Source: Planctomycetota bacterium
Lineage (GTDB): Bacteria > Planctomycetota > UBA8742 > UBA2392
Assembly (NCBI GenBank): GCA_019636215.1
Contig: JAHBXZ010000014.1
Span: 62,001-126,000, forward strand
Direction: 5' to 3'
Length of the DNA: 64,000 nucleotides
Shown here: piece after piece, positions 47,111 to 55,809 of the stretch
Layout of the letters: each line of letters starts with the position of its first letter
Position numbering within the stretch: the stretch's first letter is position 1
Notes under the pieces: model-generated
Told to the model about the DNA's origin: nothing
Databases searched by the model: none
The model's input: only the letters and a program-made list of their open reading frames with translations
Made by a program: the position numbers and the translations under genes

Positions 47111-48904
47111 ATGATTCGACACTGGATGTTTCTTGCGGTGCTGGCGTTGTTCGCCCAGGACGTTGCTGCCCAGCCGACGCTTGTGATCCAGAGAGACGCG
47201 TCCACCACGCCTGTCACCGTGCCGCACAACGGCCGGCTGATGATCCCGCTGAACTTCCAGACCAGCACACTCGATCTGCGCGCGGTCGTAACCCACGCAA
47301 ACCCCACAGCGGACCTGACCCTGACCACGACGTTCTCAGGGCCGTCTGTTGCCGGCCTGGTGGCATCGGAGTGGCAAGGCGGGCCCACGCAGTCACAGCC
47401 GCTGGTCGTGGCCCCGACCAGCGGCACGTTCACCAATCCGGGAACCATCCAGGTCACGTGGACGGCCTCGGATGGCACTGACTCCACGGTCTCAAACATG
47501 TTCCTTGACGTGGTGAACGCTTCGCAGTTCCTGATGACCAACTTCAGCGGCAACAGCTTCAATGGGGCCCTGACCAGCTCCGCGATGTTCGATGTCGCTG
47601 TGGCATCCAGCAACCTGAATGTCACCGACCTGTGGGCAAGCTTCTCGACACTGATCGGGGCCGGCACCAGCGACGTGAAGGTCTACTATCGCACGGGCAG
47701 CTATGTGGGGGCAGAATCCAGTTCCGCGGGCTGGACCCTGCACCAGACCCTGAACGCCGTGGCGGCCCAGCACATTGGAAGGCCGGTGAGGCTGCCGATT
47801 GCGCCGCTGGCCCTGGCCTCCAACACCACCTATGGCTTTGCCATTACCGCGACGAACTCCCCCAACGGCCCGTTCTGCGCGTCCGGCGGAGGCACGACAT
47901 CGTCGACCAACCTTGCGATAACAACCGGGGCGATCGTGGCAGATCCCTTTTTGGGCGGCGCCACCACGGTGATTCCGGGCTACACGATTTCGATGGCACT
48001 GGGCTACGAGATTGCGTTCGCACCAACGCCGGAAATCGACGTGGAAAGGCCGCTGGGCACTTCACTGGGCGAGGCAAGCGGCGGCGCAGTTACGGACGAT
48101 CTGGGCTCGCGCCCACCACTGCTGGATTACAACTTCACATATGTCATCAAGAACCTTGGATCGGCAGATCTGTATGCAGGGATGATGAGTATCCTGAACC
48201 AGTCCAATTGCTCGGCCCTGCTGCTGAGCAACCAGCCGGCCACAATTGCACCCGGCAATTCAATCAGCCGCACCGTGCAGGTGATGGGCAGTTCCGTCGG
48301 TGCCGGGTCTTTCACCATCCGCATCCCGAATGACGACAGCAATGAAAACCCCTACGACATTGATGTTTCGATCACGTTCGTTGACGCTCCGGCCATTGTC
48401 GTGACGCCGCTCAGCCCGGCAACCGGCACAGGCGCTTCGGTTTCCGTGCCGGGCGCAAGTGCCATCGGGTCGATGGGAAGCGTTACCCTTGATGTTTCCA
48501 ATGTCGGCAGTGCGGATCTGGTCGTAACCAGCATCGCGGTCACACTTGAAGACGGAGTATTTGGGGCAATCGCGGCATCCTCGCCGACCAGTTTCACGGT
48601 TGCGCCGGGTGCGGCTCCACAGGCAATTCAGGTCGACTATCACGACACCTTTAAGTCGGCGTGGATCCTGCAGGTCACGATCTACAGCAACGATCCGGCA
48701 TTGCCGGCCTTCACAGTGACCATTTCGCCATACGTTGGCGGCGTTGTTCCTAAGGGCAAAGACGATAAGTGTTCCACCAGCGAACAGTCAGGTTCATGGC
48801 TGATGATGGCAGCGCTGCTGGGCGGCATGGTGCTGGCGGTGCGGCTTCGAAAGACAGGCCGATCAGGGCGTACCGGCCCATCCAGGGCCCGACCTCTGGG
48901 ATAG
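47111..48904 (+). CDS. Exported beta-rich (choice-of-anchor/ASPM-SPD2-like) protein with Cys-TM-Arg C-terminus
   Basis: 597 residues from the ATG at 47111, which has AGGAG seven bases upstream (an ATG at 47105 is too close). Signal peptide (1-20, DVAA-QP). The middle is a choice-of-anchor-like beta domain (SNLNVTDLWASFSTL, TYGFAITATNSPNGP) and two abnormal-spindle-like Ig repeats (NFTYVIKNLGSADLYAG, SIGSMGSVTLDVSNVGSADLVVTSI). The end KDDKCSTSEQSGSW, hydrophobic segment, RLRKTGRSGR repeats the CST-TM-Arg plan of the upstream protein. Last gene of the locus, before the terminator at 48985. Confidence 0.86.
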   Translation: MIRHWMFLAVLALFAQDVAAQPTLVIQRDASTTPVTVPHNGRLMIPLNFQTSTLDLRAVVTHANPTADLTLTTTFSGPSVAGLVASEWQGGPTQSQPLVVAPTSGTFTNPGTIQVTWTASDGTDSTVSNMFLDVVNASQFLMTNFSGNSFNGALTSSAMFDVAVASSNLNVTDLWASFSTLIGAGTSDVKVYYRTGSYVGAESSSAGWTLHQTLNAVAAQHIGRPVRLPIAPLALASNTTYGFAITATNSPNGPFCASGGGTTSSTNLAITTGAIVADPFLGGATTVIPGYTISMALGYEIAFAPTPEIDVERPLGTSLGEASGGAVTDDLGSRPPLLDYNFTYVIKNLGSADLYAGMMSILNQSNCSALLLSNQPATIAPGNSISRTVQVMGSSVGAGSFTIRIPNDDSNENPYDIDVSITFVDAPAIVVTPLSPATGTGASVSVPGASAIGSMGSVTLDVSNVGSADLVVTSIAVTLEDGVFGAIAASSPTSFTVAPGAAPQAIQVDYHDTFKSAWILQVTIYSNDPALPAFTVTISPYVGGVVPKGKDDKCSTSEQSGSWLMMAALLGGMVLAVRLRKTGRSGRTGPSRARPLG

Positions 48905-48984
48905 CGGTTGCCCGCTGCAGCCTGCAATCTGCGGATCGGAACCTGTGCCGGTGGCATCCTGCCAGCGGAAGCCCGGAAAGACGC

Positions 48985-49020
48985 AGGCCCAATCCTCGCA
49001 AACCTGCTTGGATTGGGCCT
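48985..49020. terminator. Strong bidirectional terminator
   Basis: AGGCCCAATCC (48985-48995) pairs exactly with GGATTGGGCCT (49010-49020) over a 14-base loop, followed by TTGTGT. It closes the surface-protein locus on the plus strand and lies seven bases beyond the 3' end of tRNA-Pro on the minus strand. Confidence 0.85.
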
Positions 49021-49027
49021 TTGTGTC

Positions 49028-49106
49028 TGGTCGGGGTGACTGGATTTGAACCAGCGGCCTCTTCGTCCCGAACGAAGCGCTCTAAACCAGGCTGAGCTAC
49101 ACCCCG
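49028..49106 (-). tRNA. tRNA-Pro (CGG anticodon)
   Basis: 79 bases with encoded CCA. Acceptor CGGGGTG pairs with CACCCCG; anticodon stem CTTCG/CGAAG encloses TTCGGGA, giving CGG; T arm CTGG TTCAAAT CCAG. Confidence 0.95.
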
Positions 49107-49197
49107 GAAGCTTGTGCAGGGGCGGCGATGCTAACAACGCGCCCGATGCCCGCAACCCGCCGCAAGCTAACGAACCCCGGGTGCAGGGGCCGGCTGG

Positions 49198-50832
49198 TTA
49201 GTCATCAATCTCGATCGGCTTCTTTTCGGGTGGTTTGGCCGGGGGCTTTTCGCCGGTTACGGGTTTCTGGTCGGGTTTCTTTTCTTCGGGCTTGGGCTCG
49301 GGCTTGGCGCCCTTCTTGCCGGCCTTGCCAAACCACACCGGCAGGTTGTCCTTTTCGAGGCACAGAATGATCGTCCAGTGGGCGGTGTTCCACACCGTAC
49401 CGAGGTCAAGGTCGTTGTTGCGGCCCATCTGGGCGCTTTCTTTGGTCGGGCGGCCGGTGAACGTGCCGTCGGGGCTGCGAAGCATCGTGCATTCATTGCG
49501 CTGGGCGGCCCAATAGGCGTCCCAGGTCTTGCCACCCTCGCGCCAGCAGGCGCTTGCGGCACTCAAGTGGTGCATGGTGGGGCTGACGTGGCCGTCAATA
49601 ATCTCGTGCAGGTTGCCCGCCAGATAGCTCACCATCGGCTTGTAGAACGGGTGATCTGCCCGGCCCGCCGCGCCAAAGGCCATGACCGCGCCGCCGGTGC
49701 GGCCGGGGTCGCCCCAGCCCACCTGGCCCTGGCGGGTGCTGTAGCCCACGCCGCCTTTGCCGCCGCCGCAGGCCTGCACATAGGCAAGGGCCTTTTCAAG
49801 CCTGGCCTTGTCGACTTCCAGCCCGTTTGCCATGGCGCCGCCAAGTGCCGCAATGCAGTAGTTGCTGACGATTTCAAGCTCGAGGTAGTTCAGCGCGTTG
49901 GGGCCGCCCGGGCCGTGGGCAAAGCCGCCGGTGGCTTCCATGTTGGCCAGAATCTGGTCGCGCACCCAGCCCAGCTTGTCTTTCAGGCCGGGCAGGGGCG
50001 ATGCCGCCAGTACCTCGGCCAGGAACATGCCGCCATAGCCAAGGCCCCAGTTGGTCTGGTTCCAGTTGGCACCGCTGCCGCCGCCCATGTTGCCAAAGGC
50101 GCTTTCCTTGCCGATGTTGGCCATCACGTATTCGGCGGCGCGCTTGACATTGGCGCGGTAGTCGCCCTTGGCGGCGGTGTTGCCTGCGGCCAGCATGGCC
50201 ATGCCGCACAGGCTGGTCATCACGACTCGGCCATTTTCGGCGCTCAGGTGACATTCCCAGCCGCCGTCGCCCTGCTGCTGTTTGGAAAGATACTCCAGCG
50301 CCTTGGCCACCACCGCATCGCGCATCTTGCCTGCGGGAAACTTCTTGGCGTCGGGACCGTAGGCCGGCACGGTGACCTTCAGGCTTACTTCTTTGCCGTC
50401 GCGCATCACGCGCAGGTCAACGACGGCGTCTTTGTCTTTCTTGGCCTGTTCGGCAATCTCGATGGCCGCGCCAAGTTCATGGTAGGCATCGGATTTGAAC
50501 GGGTTTGGTGCGCCCACAATCACGTCGCCTTCGCGCAGGCCGCCGGATTCACCGGGTGCCTTGGCGAACACCTGCTTCACTTCAAGTCCGGCCTTGGGCG
50601 CGGTGGTCATGGCGGCCTTGCCGCCGATCGGGCCCAGGTTGTAAAGGTCCGCGCCGCTGCCCTGGGGTCGGGCGCCGCCGCCGCCGCCGGGGAAGCCGGG
50701 CGGCAGGCCGCCGCCTTGCCCCGGCTGAGGGATGGGCACACCGCCGGGGGGCAGTCGCTGGGCATCGATGGTGAGTGCCAACGGGAAGATCAGCGCGGCC
50801 AACGCGGCCGCCGCAACCAAGAAACGCAGCAT
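49198..50832 (-). CDS. Exported PDZ protein with terpene-cyclase-like alpha/alpha toroid
   Basis: 544 residues from the ATG at 50832, with GGAGAG just upstream. Signal peptide (1-22), then a Gly/Pro-rich linker to about 65. A PDZ-like domain spans about 80-170 (KQVFAKAPGESGGLREGDVIVG). Residues 185-500 are an alpha/alpha toroid of the squalene-cyclase/prenyltransferase-like fold (AVVAKALEYLSKQQQGDGGWECH, NWGLGYGGMFLAEVLA, GWGDPGRTGGAVMAFG), probably the DUF6288-type family common in planctomycetes. The usual cyclase DxDD is not seen, so enzymatic cyclisation is doubtful. A Lys/Pro/Glu-rich tail ends the protein. Function unknown. Confidence 0.82.
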   Translation of the reverse strand: MLRFLVAAAALAALIFPLALTIDAQRLPPGGVPIPQPGQGGGLPPGFPGGGGGARPQGSGADLYNLGPIGGKAAMTTAPKAGLEVKQVFAKAPGESGGLREGDVIVGAPNPFKSDAYHELGAAIEIAEQAKKDKDAVVDLRVMRDGKEVSLKVTVPAYGPDAKKFPAGKMRDAVVAKALEYLSKQQQGDGGWECHLSAENGRVVMTSLCGMAMLAAGNTAAKGDYRANVKRAAEYVMANIGKESAFGNMGGGSGANWNQTNWGLGYGGMFLAEVLAASPLPGLKDKLGWVRDQILANMEATGGFAHGPGGPNALNYLELEIVSNYCIAALGGAMANGLEVDKARLEKALAYVQACGGGKGGVGYSTRQGQVGWGDPGRTGGAVMAFGAAGRADHPFYKPMVSYLAGNLHEIIDGHVSPTMHHLSAASACWREGGKTWDAYWAAQRNECTMLRSPDGTFTGRPTKESAQMGRNNDLDLGTVWNTAHWTIILCLEKDNLPVWFGKAGKKGAKPEPKPEEKKPDQKPVTGEKPPAKPPEKKPIEIDD

Positions 50833-50934
50833 GTTCTCTCCAGAGGACAGGCCGCCCAGAGGCCGGTCGCCCATGTAGTGGAGTGCGCGGCAAGAATCTA
50901 ACGCGGAAGTGTGTAATGGGTGTGTCAGGGGAAG

Positions 50935-51133
50935 CGGAGTGCGAAGTTCGAGGTGCGAAGTTCGGAGTGCGAAGTTCGAGGTGCGAGGTGCGAAGTGCGA
51001 AGTGCGAGGTCAACTGCTGAATGGCCCGATGCAGTTTGCCCGCGACGCGCATGGCAACCCAATGGCAATAGACTTCGAACTCCGCACTGCGCACTCCGAA
51101 CTTCGAACTTCGCACCTCGCACTTAGCACTCCG
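50935..51133. repeat. Large inverted array of GAAGTGC-type heptamers
   Basis: Left arm 50935-51011: about eleven 7-base units drawn from GGAGTGC, GAAGTTC, GAGGTGC and GAAGTGC. Right arm 51071-51133: about nine units of the same set on the opposite strand. About 59 bases of ordinary sequence lie between. The arms can pair extensively. It fills most of the 444-bp gap before nrdR; the rest of the gap shows nothing else. Confidence 0.88.
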
Positions 51134-51276
51134 ACCGCTTGTGTCCCCCTTATTCGACACAATGGAAGCACCCGAGGGCAGTACCCACTAAATCTTGCGG
51201 ATGCAAGCAAGTTTGTCCTTGCTCTCTACCGCTTGTGACTATGATCTTTGGCTGCCATACCAGATATGGGGGTTCA

Positions 51277-51726
51277 ATGCGCTGTCCCTTCTGCAAAGTG
51301 GATAACGACCGGGTCGTGGATTCGCGCTCTTCTTCCGAGGGCGCCGTGGTGCGCCGCCGCCGCGAGTGCCTGGCCTGCGGCAAGCGCTTCACCACCTACG
51401 AGCGCATCGAGGAAACTCCGCTGCGCGTGATCAAGAAGGACGGATCGCGCGCGCCCTTTGACCGCGAGAAAATCCGCCATGGCATCCAGCGCGCCTGCGA
51501 AAAACGCCCCGTCAGCGCCAGCCAGATTGAACAAGTGGTGCAGGATATCGAAGACGAAGTCACCAAGCGCTTCGACCGCGAAGTGCCAACCCGCGTGATT
51601 GGCGAACTCATCATGGAAAAGCTCAAGGCCGTCGACAGCGTGGCCTATGTGCGCTTTGCCAGCGTGTACCGCGAGTTCAAGGACACCGCGGACTTCATCG
51701 ACGCGATTGAAGGGGTGAAGGGTTAG
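51277..51726 (+). CDS. nrdR: Transcriptional repressor NrdR
   Basis: 149 residues from the ATG at 51277, with GGGGG five bases upstream. Represses ribonucleotide reductase genes in response to dATP/ATP. Zinc ribbon [17 protein letters not shown] ... [11 protein letters not shown] (CPFC and CLAC ligands) and an ATP-cone ([18 protein letters not shown] ... DVTKRF-like block [20 protein letters not shown]) are complete. Length matches the family (150-160). No ribonucleotide reductase gene is in the window. Its stop codon TAG is the first part of a short heptamer array. Confidence 0.96.
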   Translation: MRCPFCKVDNDRVVDSRSSSEGAVVRRRRECLACGKRFTTYERIEETPLRVIKKDGSRAPFDREKIRHGIQRACEKRPVSASQIEQVVQDIEDEVTKRFDREVPTRVIGELIMEKLKAVDSVAYVRFASVYREFKDTADFIDAIEGVKG

Positions 51727-51747
51727 TGCGAAGTGCGAAGTGCGAAG
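51724..51747 (+). repeat. Short GAAGTGC heptamer run at the nrdR stop
   Basis: TAGTGC followed by GAAGTGC, GAAGTGC and GAAG; same unit as the large array 590 bp upstream. nrdR is thus bracketed by the repeat family. Confidence 0.8.
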
Positions 51748-51780
51748 AAAACGCGGCCCAGACATGCGCCGCGAACTTTC

Positions 51781-53637
51781 CTACCACACGTCAATCAGCA
51801 GCGCGCCCAGCAGGGCCGGCAGGTACAGCAGGCTTACAAGAAACACCACGCGGGCGCTTTCCCTTGTGCGGCGCCGCAGATGCAGCAACCCCGAGCCCAG
51901 AAAACCAAGGCCCAGCAAAATCGCGGCCACGCCAAACTTGGGCGAGGCCGTGCCGACGAACATGGGCAGCAGGCTGGTCAGCATCAGAGCGACGCACCAC
52001 AGCACAATCTGTCGCGCGACAAAGCCGCCTTCTTCGTCGATGGTGCTCAGCATCTTCATGCCGCCCTGCCGGTAATCGTTGCGGTACAGCCAGGCAATCG
52101 CCCAGAAGTGCGGCAACTGCCAGACAAACAGGATCGCGAACAGCACAAACGCGCCAAGCTGCACTTCGCCCGTCGCGGCCACCCAGCCGATCATCGGCGG
52201 CAGCGCACCCGGGATCGCCCCGACCAGCGTGTTGGCCGTGGTGCGCGTTTTCAGCGGCGTGTAGATGCCCAGGTAAATGAACGAAGTCGCCAGGGTCAGC
52301 GCGCAGGCCAGCCAGTTTACCCACATGGCCACCATCGCTGCGCCCGCCACCACCGTGGCGCTGCCCAGCAGGAACGCCGTCATCGGCTGCATGCGCCCGG
52401 CGGGCAGCGGCCGGTTGCGGGTGCGGTCCATCAGCGCGTCGCGCCGGCGCTCCATGTACTGGTTCAAGGCCCCGGTGCCGCCGGCCACCAGCGAAACGCC
52501 GGCCATCGTGGCAAACAGTGTCACCACGTGCGGCATGCCCGGCGACGCGATGAAATAGCCCGCCGCCACCGTCACCATCACCAGCGCCGAAAGCCGGAAC
52601 TTGCCCAGCACCAGCAGGTCGTGGCCCCGACCGGACACTGCGGCCTCAAAATCCTGGGCCTTGCTGTTAACCATGCCCTCGGGTGTTCCCGTCAGGCGAA
52701 ACAGCCACAGTGCCTGCACGGACAGCAGCGCCAGGATGGTCGCGCCGCAGACCACGTGGGCCGTGCGCATCAGGCCCACGGCGCTGGCGGCCTCGCTGAC
52801 GAACATGTCGCCGCCGGTCATCAGCAGCGGCGTCAGCCCCAGGGAGACCTGCACACACAGCAGCACACAGCTTGCCCAGGCGGTGGCGCGCAACGGCCCG
52901 AACGGGTGATGGCGCATGATGCGCAGGGCCGAGGCAATCACACCCAGGCTGACCAGCGTGGCGCCGCCGATGTGCCACATCACGCCGTGGCCGGTCTGGC
53001 GCACATAGGTGCCCAGCGCAAGCTGGCACAATGCGGCCCCCAGGGTTATGCCGGCCACCCAGCGCGAGGTACCCCCGGCCGGGGTGCGCGGGGCATGGTG
53101 GTCGCCAAGCCAGCGTCGGCCGCACATCACCGCCACACAGCACAGCGCCGCAAAGATGACCTGCGCCGTGAACCCGTGCAGCATGGCCTTGACGGCGCGG
53201 CGCAGTTCGACGTCCAGGCCGCCGCCGGTGGCATCCAGCACCACGTCGCGAAATGCTGGGTCGCTGACTACCAGCACGCGCAGTCCCCCGATCACGCCCT
53301 GCAGCCCAATCAGGCACAGGGCCGCAAGGCCCAGCCAGCGGCGCGGGCGGCCCGGGTTGCCCTTGGCCATGGCCACGGCCAGGCCGATGCCCGCCAGGCC
53401 CACCACGGTGCCGACCACGCGGTGGCCGTCTTCCCAGGCGCGGCCGCCGTCGGATTGCCACCAGGTGGCGAACCATTCCCAGAAGCGCAGCGACCAGCCC
53501 GGGTTGGTGTCGCCGGCGCGGGTGGTGGTGACCATGGCGCCCACGGCGATCATGAACAGTGTCAGCGCCACGCACAGCCACGCCAGCTTGTGGGCGAGGT
53601 TCTGCCAGGGCTGCGGGTTCTGCGGCGCGGCGCTCAT
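51781..53637 (-). CDS. ctaAB: Fused heme A synthase (CtaA) and heme O synthase (CtaB)
   Basis: 618 residues, about 16 membrane helices. Residues 1-315 are CtaA/COX15 (heme O to heme A): the conserved WEDGHRVVG Glu/His, MLHGFTAQ, VMWHIGGATL and RTAHVVCG supply the heme-ligand His residues. Residues 340-618 are CtaB (farnesylation of heme B to heme O): NQYMERRRDALMDRTRNRPL is the prenyl-diphosphate Asp/Arg motif and YRNDYRQGGMKML the second one. One gene therefore covers heme B to heme A. Transcribed divergently from the SCO1-cox operon that needs its product. Both parts look complete. Confidence 0.93.
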   Translation of the reverse strand: MSAAPQNPQPWQNLAHKLAWLCVALTLFMIAVGAMVTTTRAGDTNPGWSLRFWEWFATWWQSDGGRAWEDGHRVVGTVVGLAGIGLAVAMAKGNPGRPRRWLGLAALCLIGLQGVIGGLRVLVVSDPAFRDVVLDATGGGLDVELRRAVKAMLHGFTAQVIFAALCCVAVMCGRRWLGDHHAPRTPAGGTSRWVAGITLGAALCQLALGTYVRQTGHGVMWHIGGATLVSLGVIASALRIMRHHPFGPLRATAWASCVLLCVQVSLGLTPLLMTGGDMFVSEAASAVGLMRTAHVVCGATILALLSVQALWLFRLTGTPEGMVNSKAQDFEAAVSGRGHDLLVLGKFRLSALVMVTVAAGYFIASPGMPHVVTLFATMAGVSLVAGGTGALNQYMERRRDALMDRTRNRPLPAGRMQPMTAFLLGSATVVAGAAMVAMWVNWLACALTLATSFIYLGIYTPLKTRTTANTLVGAIPGALPPMIGWVAATGEVQLGAFVLFAILFVWQLPHFWAIAWLYRNDYRQGGMKMLSTIDEEGGFVARQIVLWCVALMLTSLLPMFVGTASPKFGVAAILLGLGFLGSGLLHLRRRTRESARVVFLVSLLYLPALLGALLIDVW

Positions 53638-53902
53638 GCATCGGCCAGCATAGCGGCAGGGGCGGCCGTTGACACGCAGGAGTCAGGCCCGGTGGTGCGG
53701 CTTTGCGCACGCGGGGTGCGCCCGATCGCGCGGGCGGAAATACAGCCTGTTCTGGTCCAGAATTGCCGCGTGAGACCCCTGTCTCGACACACTTTCAACG
53801 TCAAGGATTTCCACTACACGAAGCCTATCCATCATGCTAAAGCGAGCAGCCGCGGCGGGTGATTTTCGCCTGCCGCGGTTGGCATTTTACAGGCGCAAGA
53901 CA

Positions 53903-54778
53903 ATGGCTTTGCGGCACCTTGCGATTGCGGTTGGCGCGCTTCTGACACTGGTCGGGGCGGTGCCGCTGCGCGCGCAGACGCCGGCCGAACGCCAGCTTGA
54001 TGAGCAGCTTCGCGGCGTTGAAGTGATCCAGAAGATCGGCCAGAAGTTTCCGCTGGATGTCCCGTTTGTCGACGACAACGGACACAACGTCACCCTGGCG
54101 CAGTACTTCAAGCCCGGTGTGCCGGTGCTGCTGACACTGAATTACTCAGACTGCACCCGCAACTGCAGCATGCAGTTGACGGACCTGGCCCGCGCCCTGC
54201 GCGACATGCAGTGGAAGCCCGGTGCCGAGTTCACGATCCTGACCATCAGCATTGACCCGGCCGAACACTTCAAGCGCGCCCGCCAGTCCAAGATCCGCTA
54301 CCTGGGCGAATCCAACATGGGCAGCCAGGCCGACAAGGGCTGGCACTTCCTGACCAGCAGCGACGAAGCCAACGCAAAGCGCGTGGCCGACGCGGTGGGG
54401 TACCATTACCGTTTTGATGAGCCCACAAAGCAGTACATCCACAAGAACGCGCTGTTCATCATCAGCGGCGAGGGCGTGATCACCCATTACATCCAGTCGG
54501 TCGGGTTTGAGGGTTCCTTCCTGCAGGGTTACCTGACGGCCTCGGCGCAGGGCCGGCTGGGCACGCCGGTCAGTGAAGACGGAACCGGCTTTGGCCTGAA
54601 CTGCCTGGCCATGGAATACACCGACAACGTCGGGCGCGCGTTTCTGATGATGCGCATCGGCGGCGCGGGCGTGCTGGCGTTTGTGGTCTGTTTTGTGGGG
54701 TACTTCTGGCTGCGCGAGCTCAAGCGGCTGCGCGCGCAGAAGCTGTCGAACAAGTCGTTGAACGTGGAAACCGCCTGA
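53903..54778 (+). CDS. SCO1/SenC copper chaperone for cytochrome oxidase
   Basis: 291 residues from the ATG at 53903 (MALRHLAIAVGALLTLV), preferred because it opens with a signal peptide; an ATG at 53834 would add 23 residues over a hairpin-forming stretch. Thioredoxin-like fold with the copper site: Cys pair in SDCTRNCSM (CxxxC) and His in KQYIHKNALFI. Delivers copper to the CuA site of subunit II. Unusually, a C-terminal membrane helix (AGVLAFVVCFVGYFWL) is present after the domain, so it may be anchored at both ends. Its stop overlaps the coxB start by one base. Confidence 0.9.
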   Translation: MALRHLAIAVGALLTLVGAVPLRAQTPAERQLDEQLRGVEVIQKIGQKFPLDVPFVDDNGHNVTLAQYFKPGVPVLLTLNYSDCTRNCSMQLTDLARALRDMQWKPGAEFTILTISIDPAEHFKRARQSKIRYLGESNMGSQADKGWHFLTSSDEANAKRVADAVGYHYRFDEPTKQYIHKNALFIISGEGVITHYIQSVGFEGSFLQGYLTASAQGRLGTPVSEDGTGFGLNCLAMEYTDNVGRAFLMMRIGGAGVLAFVVCFVGYFWLRELKRLRAQKLSNKSLNVETA

Positions 54779-55776
54779 TGACATCCATGACCGGATTGCT
54801 GGGCATTATCGGCAGCCTGCCGCTGGCAAGGCAGGGGTCGTTCTGGTTCCCGCCCCAGGCAAGCAGTGTGGCCGCGGGCACGGACCTGCTGTACGACATC
54901 ATCCTGTGGCTGTGCGTGGCGTTCTTTGTGGCCATCTGCGGCGCGACGGCGCTGTTTGTGGTCAAGTACCGCAAGCGCCCCGGCCACAAGGAAGAAAAGA
55001 CCGCAACCCACAACCTGATGATGGAAGTGACCTGGTCGGTGGTTCCGCTGGCATTGCTGATGGTGGTGTTCGGCATTTCCATGTACTGGTACCTGGAAAT
55101 GATCAACCCGCCCAAGGACGAAAAGGTCTACGACATCACTGTGCGCGGCCAGAAGTGGGTCTGGAGCTTCAAGTACGACGGCGACCCGTTCGACGGCCAG
55201 ATGGTCACGCCGACCCTGCACGTAATCAAAGACCAGCCCTACCGCCTGGTGATGGATTCGCCCGACGTGATTCACTCGATGTACCTGCCGGCGTTTCGCG
55301 TCAAGCAGGACTGCGTGCCCGGGCGCTACAACAAGCTGTGGTTCCGGCCCACCATGGCCGGCGAGTTCCCGCTGTACTGCACCGAATACTGCGGCGACGA
55401 CCACAGCAACATGATCACGACCGTGATTGTGCATGAAGACGCCAACTCCTGGCGCGATGCGATCATCAAGGAAGGCGACCTGAAGAACAAACCGCCGCTG
55501 GAGCGCGGGCAGATCATCTACGAACGCAACTGCAAGACCTGCCACACCGTGGACGGCAAGAAGAGCACCGGCCCCAGCTTCAAGGGGATCTGGGGCAAAG
55601 AAGAAGAAATGAGCGACGGCAGCAAGGTGCTGGTGGACGAAGCCTACGTGCGCGAGTCGTTGAACGAGCCCGGCAAGCGCATCGTCAAGGGTTACCCCAA
55701 CTCCATGACGCCGTTCAAGTTCCAGGACCATGAGTACGAAGGCATCTTCGCGTACCTGAAGTCGTTGAAGGACTAA
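54778..55776 (+). CDS. coxB: Cytochrome c oxidase subunit II with fused cytochrome c (caa3 type)
   Basis: 332 residues. Two N-terminal membrane helices (about 37-62 and 83-106), then the cupredoxin domain with the CuA ligands: His in PDVIHSMYLP, and Cys, Cys, His and Met in YCTEYCGDDHSNM. A C-terminal cytochrome c domain follows with heme motif CKTCH and axial Met in NSMTPF. It takes electrons from a periplasmic donor to subunit I. The ATG shares one base with the SCO1 stop codon. Confidence 0.96.
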   Translation: MTSMTGLLGIIGSLPLARQGSFWFPPQASSVAAGTDLLYDIILWLCVAFFVAICGATALFVVKYRKRPGHKEEKTATHNLMMEVTWSVVPLALLMVVFGISMYWYLEMINPPKDEKVYDITVRGQKWVWSFKYDGDPFDGQMVTPTLHVIKDQPYRLVMDSPDVIHSMYLPAFRVKQDCVPGRYNKLWFRPTMAGEFPLYCTEYCGDDHSNMITTVIVHEDANSWRDAIIKEGDLKNKPPLERGQIIYERNCKTCHTVDGKKSTGPSFKGIWGKEEEMSDGSKVLVDEAYVRESLNEPGKRIVKGYPNSMTPFKFQDHEYEGIFAYLKSLKD

Positions 55777-55809
55777 CCGCGGGCACGCAAGGACCAAGAG
55801 GGCATTGCA

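Noticed and set aside
50935..51133. Repeat array considered as CRISPR
   Set aside because: Units are 7 bases, contiguous and arranged in opposing arms, without spacers or cas genes.
53772..53785. GAGAC-N4-GTCTC inverted repeat before the SCO1 gene, considered as an operator
   Set aside because: Only five base pairs per arm; expected by chance in a window this size.
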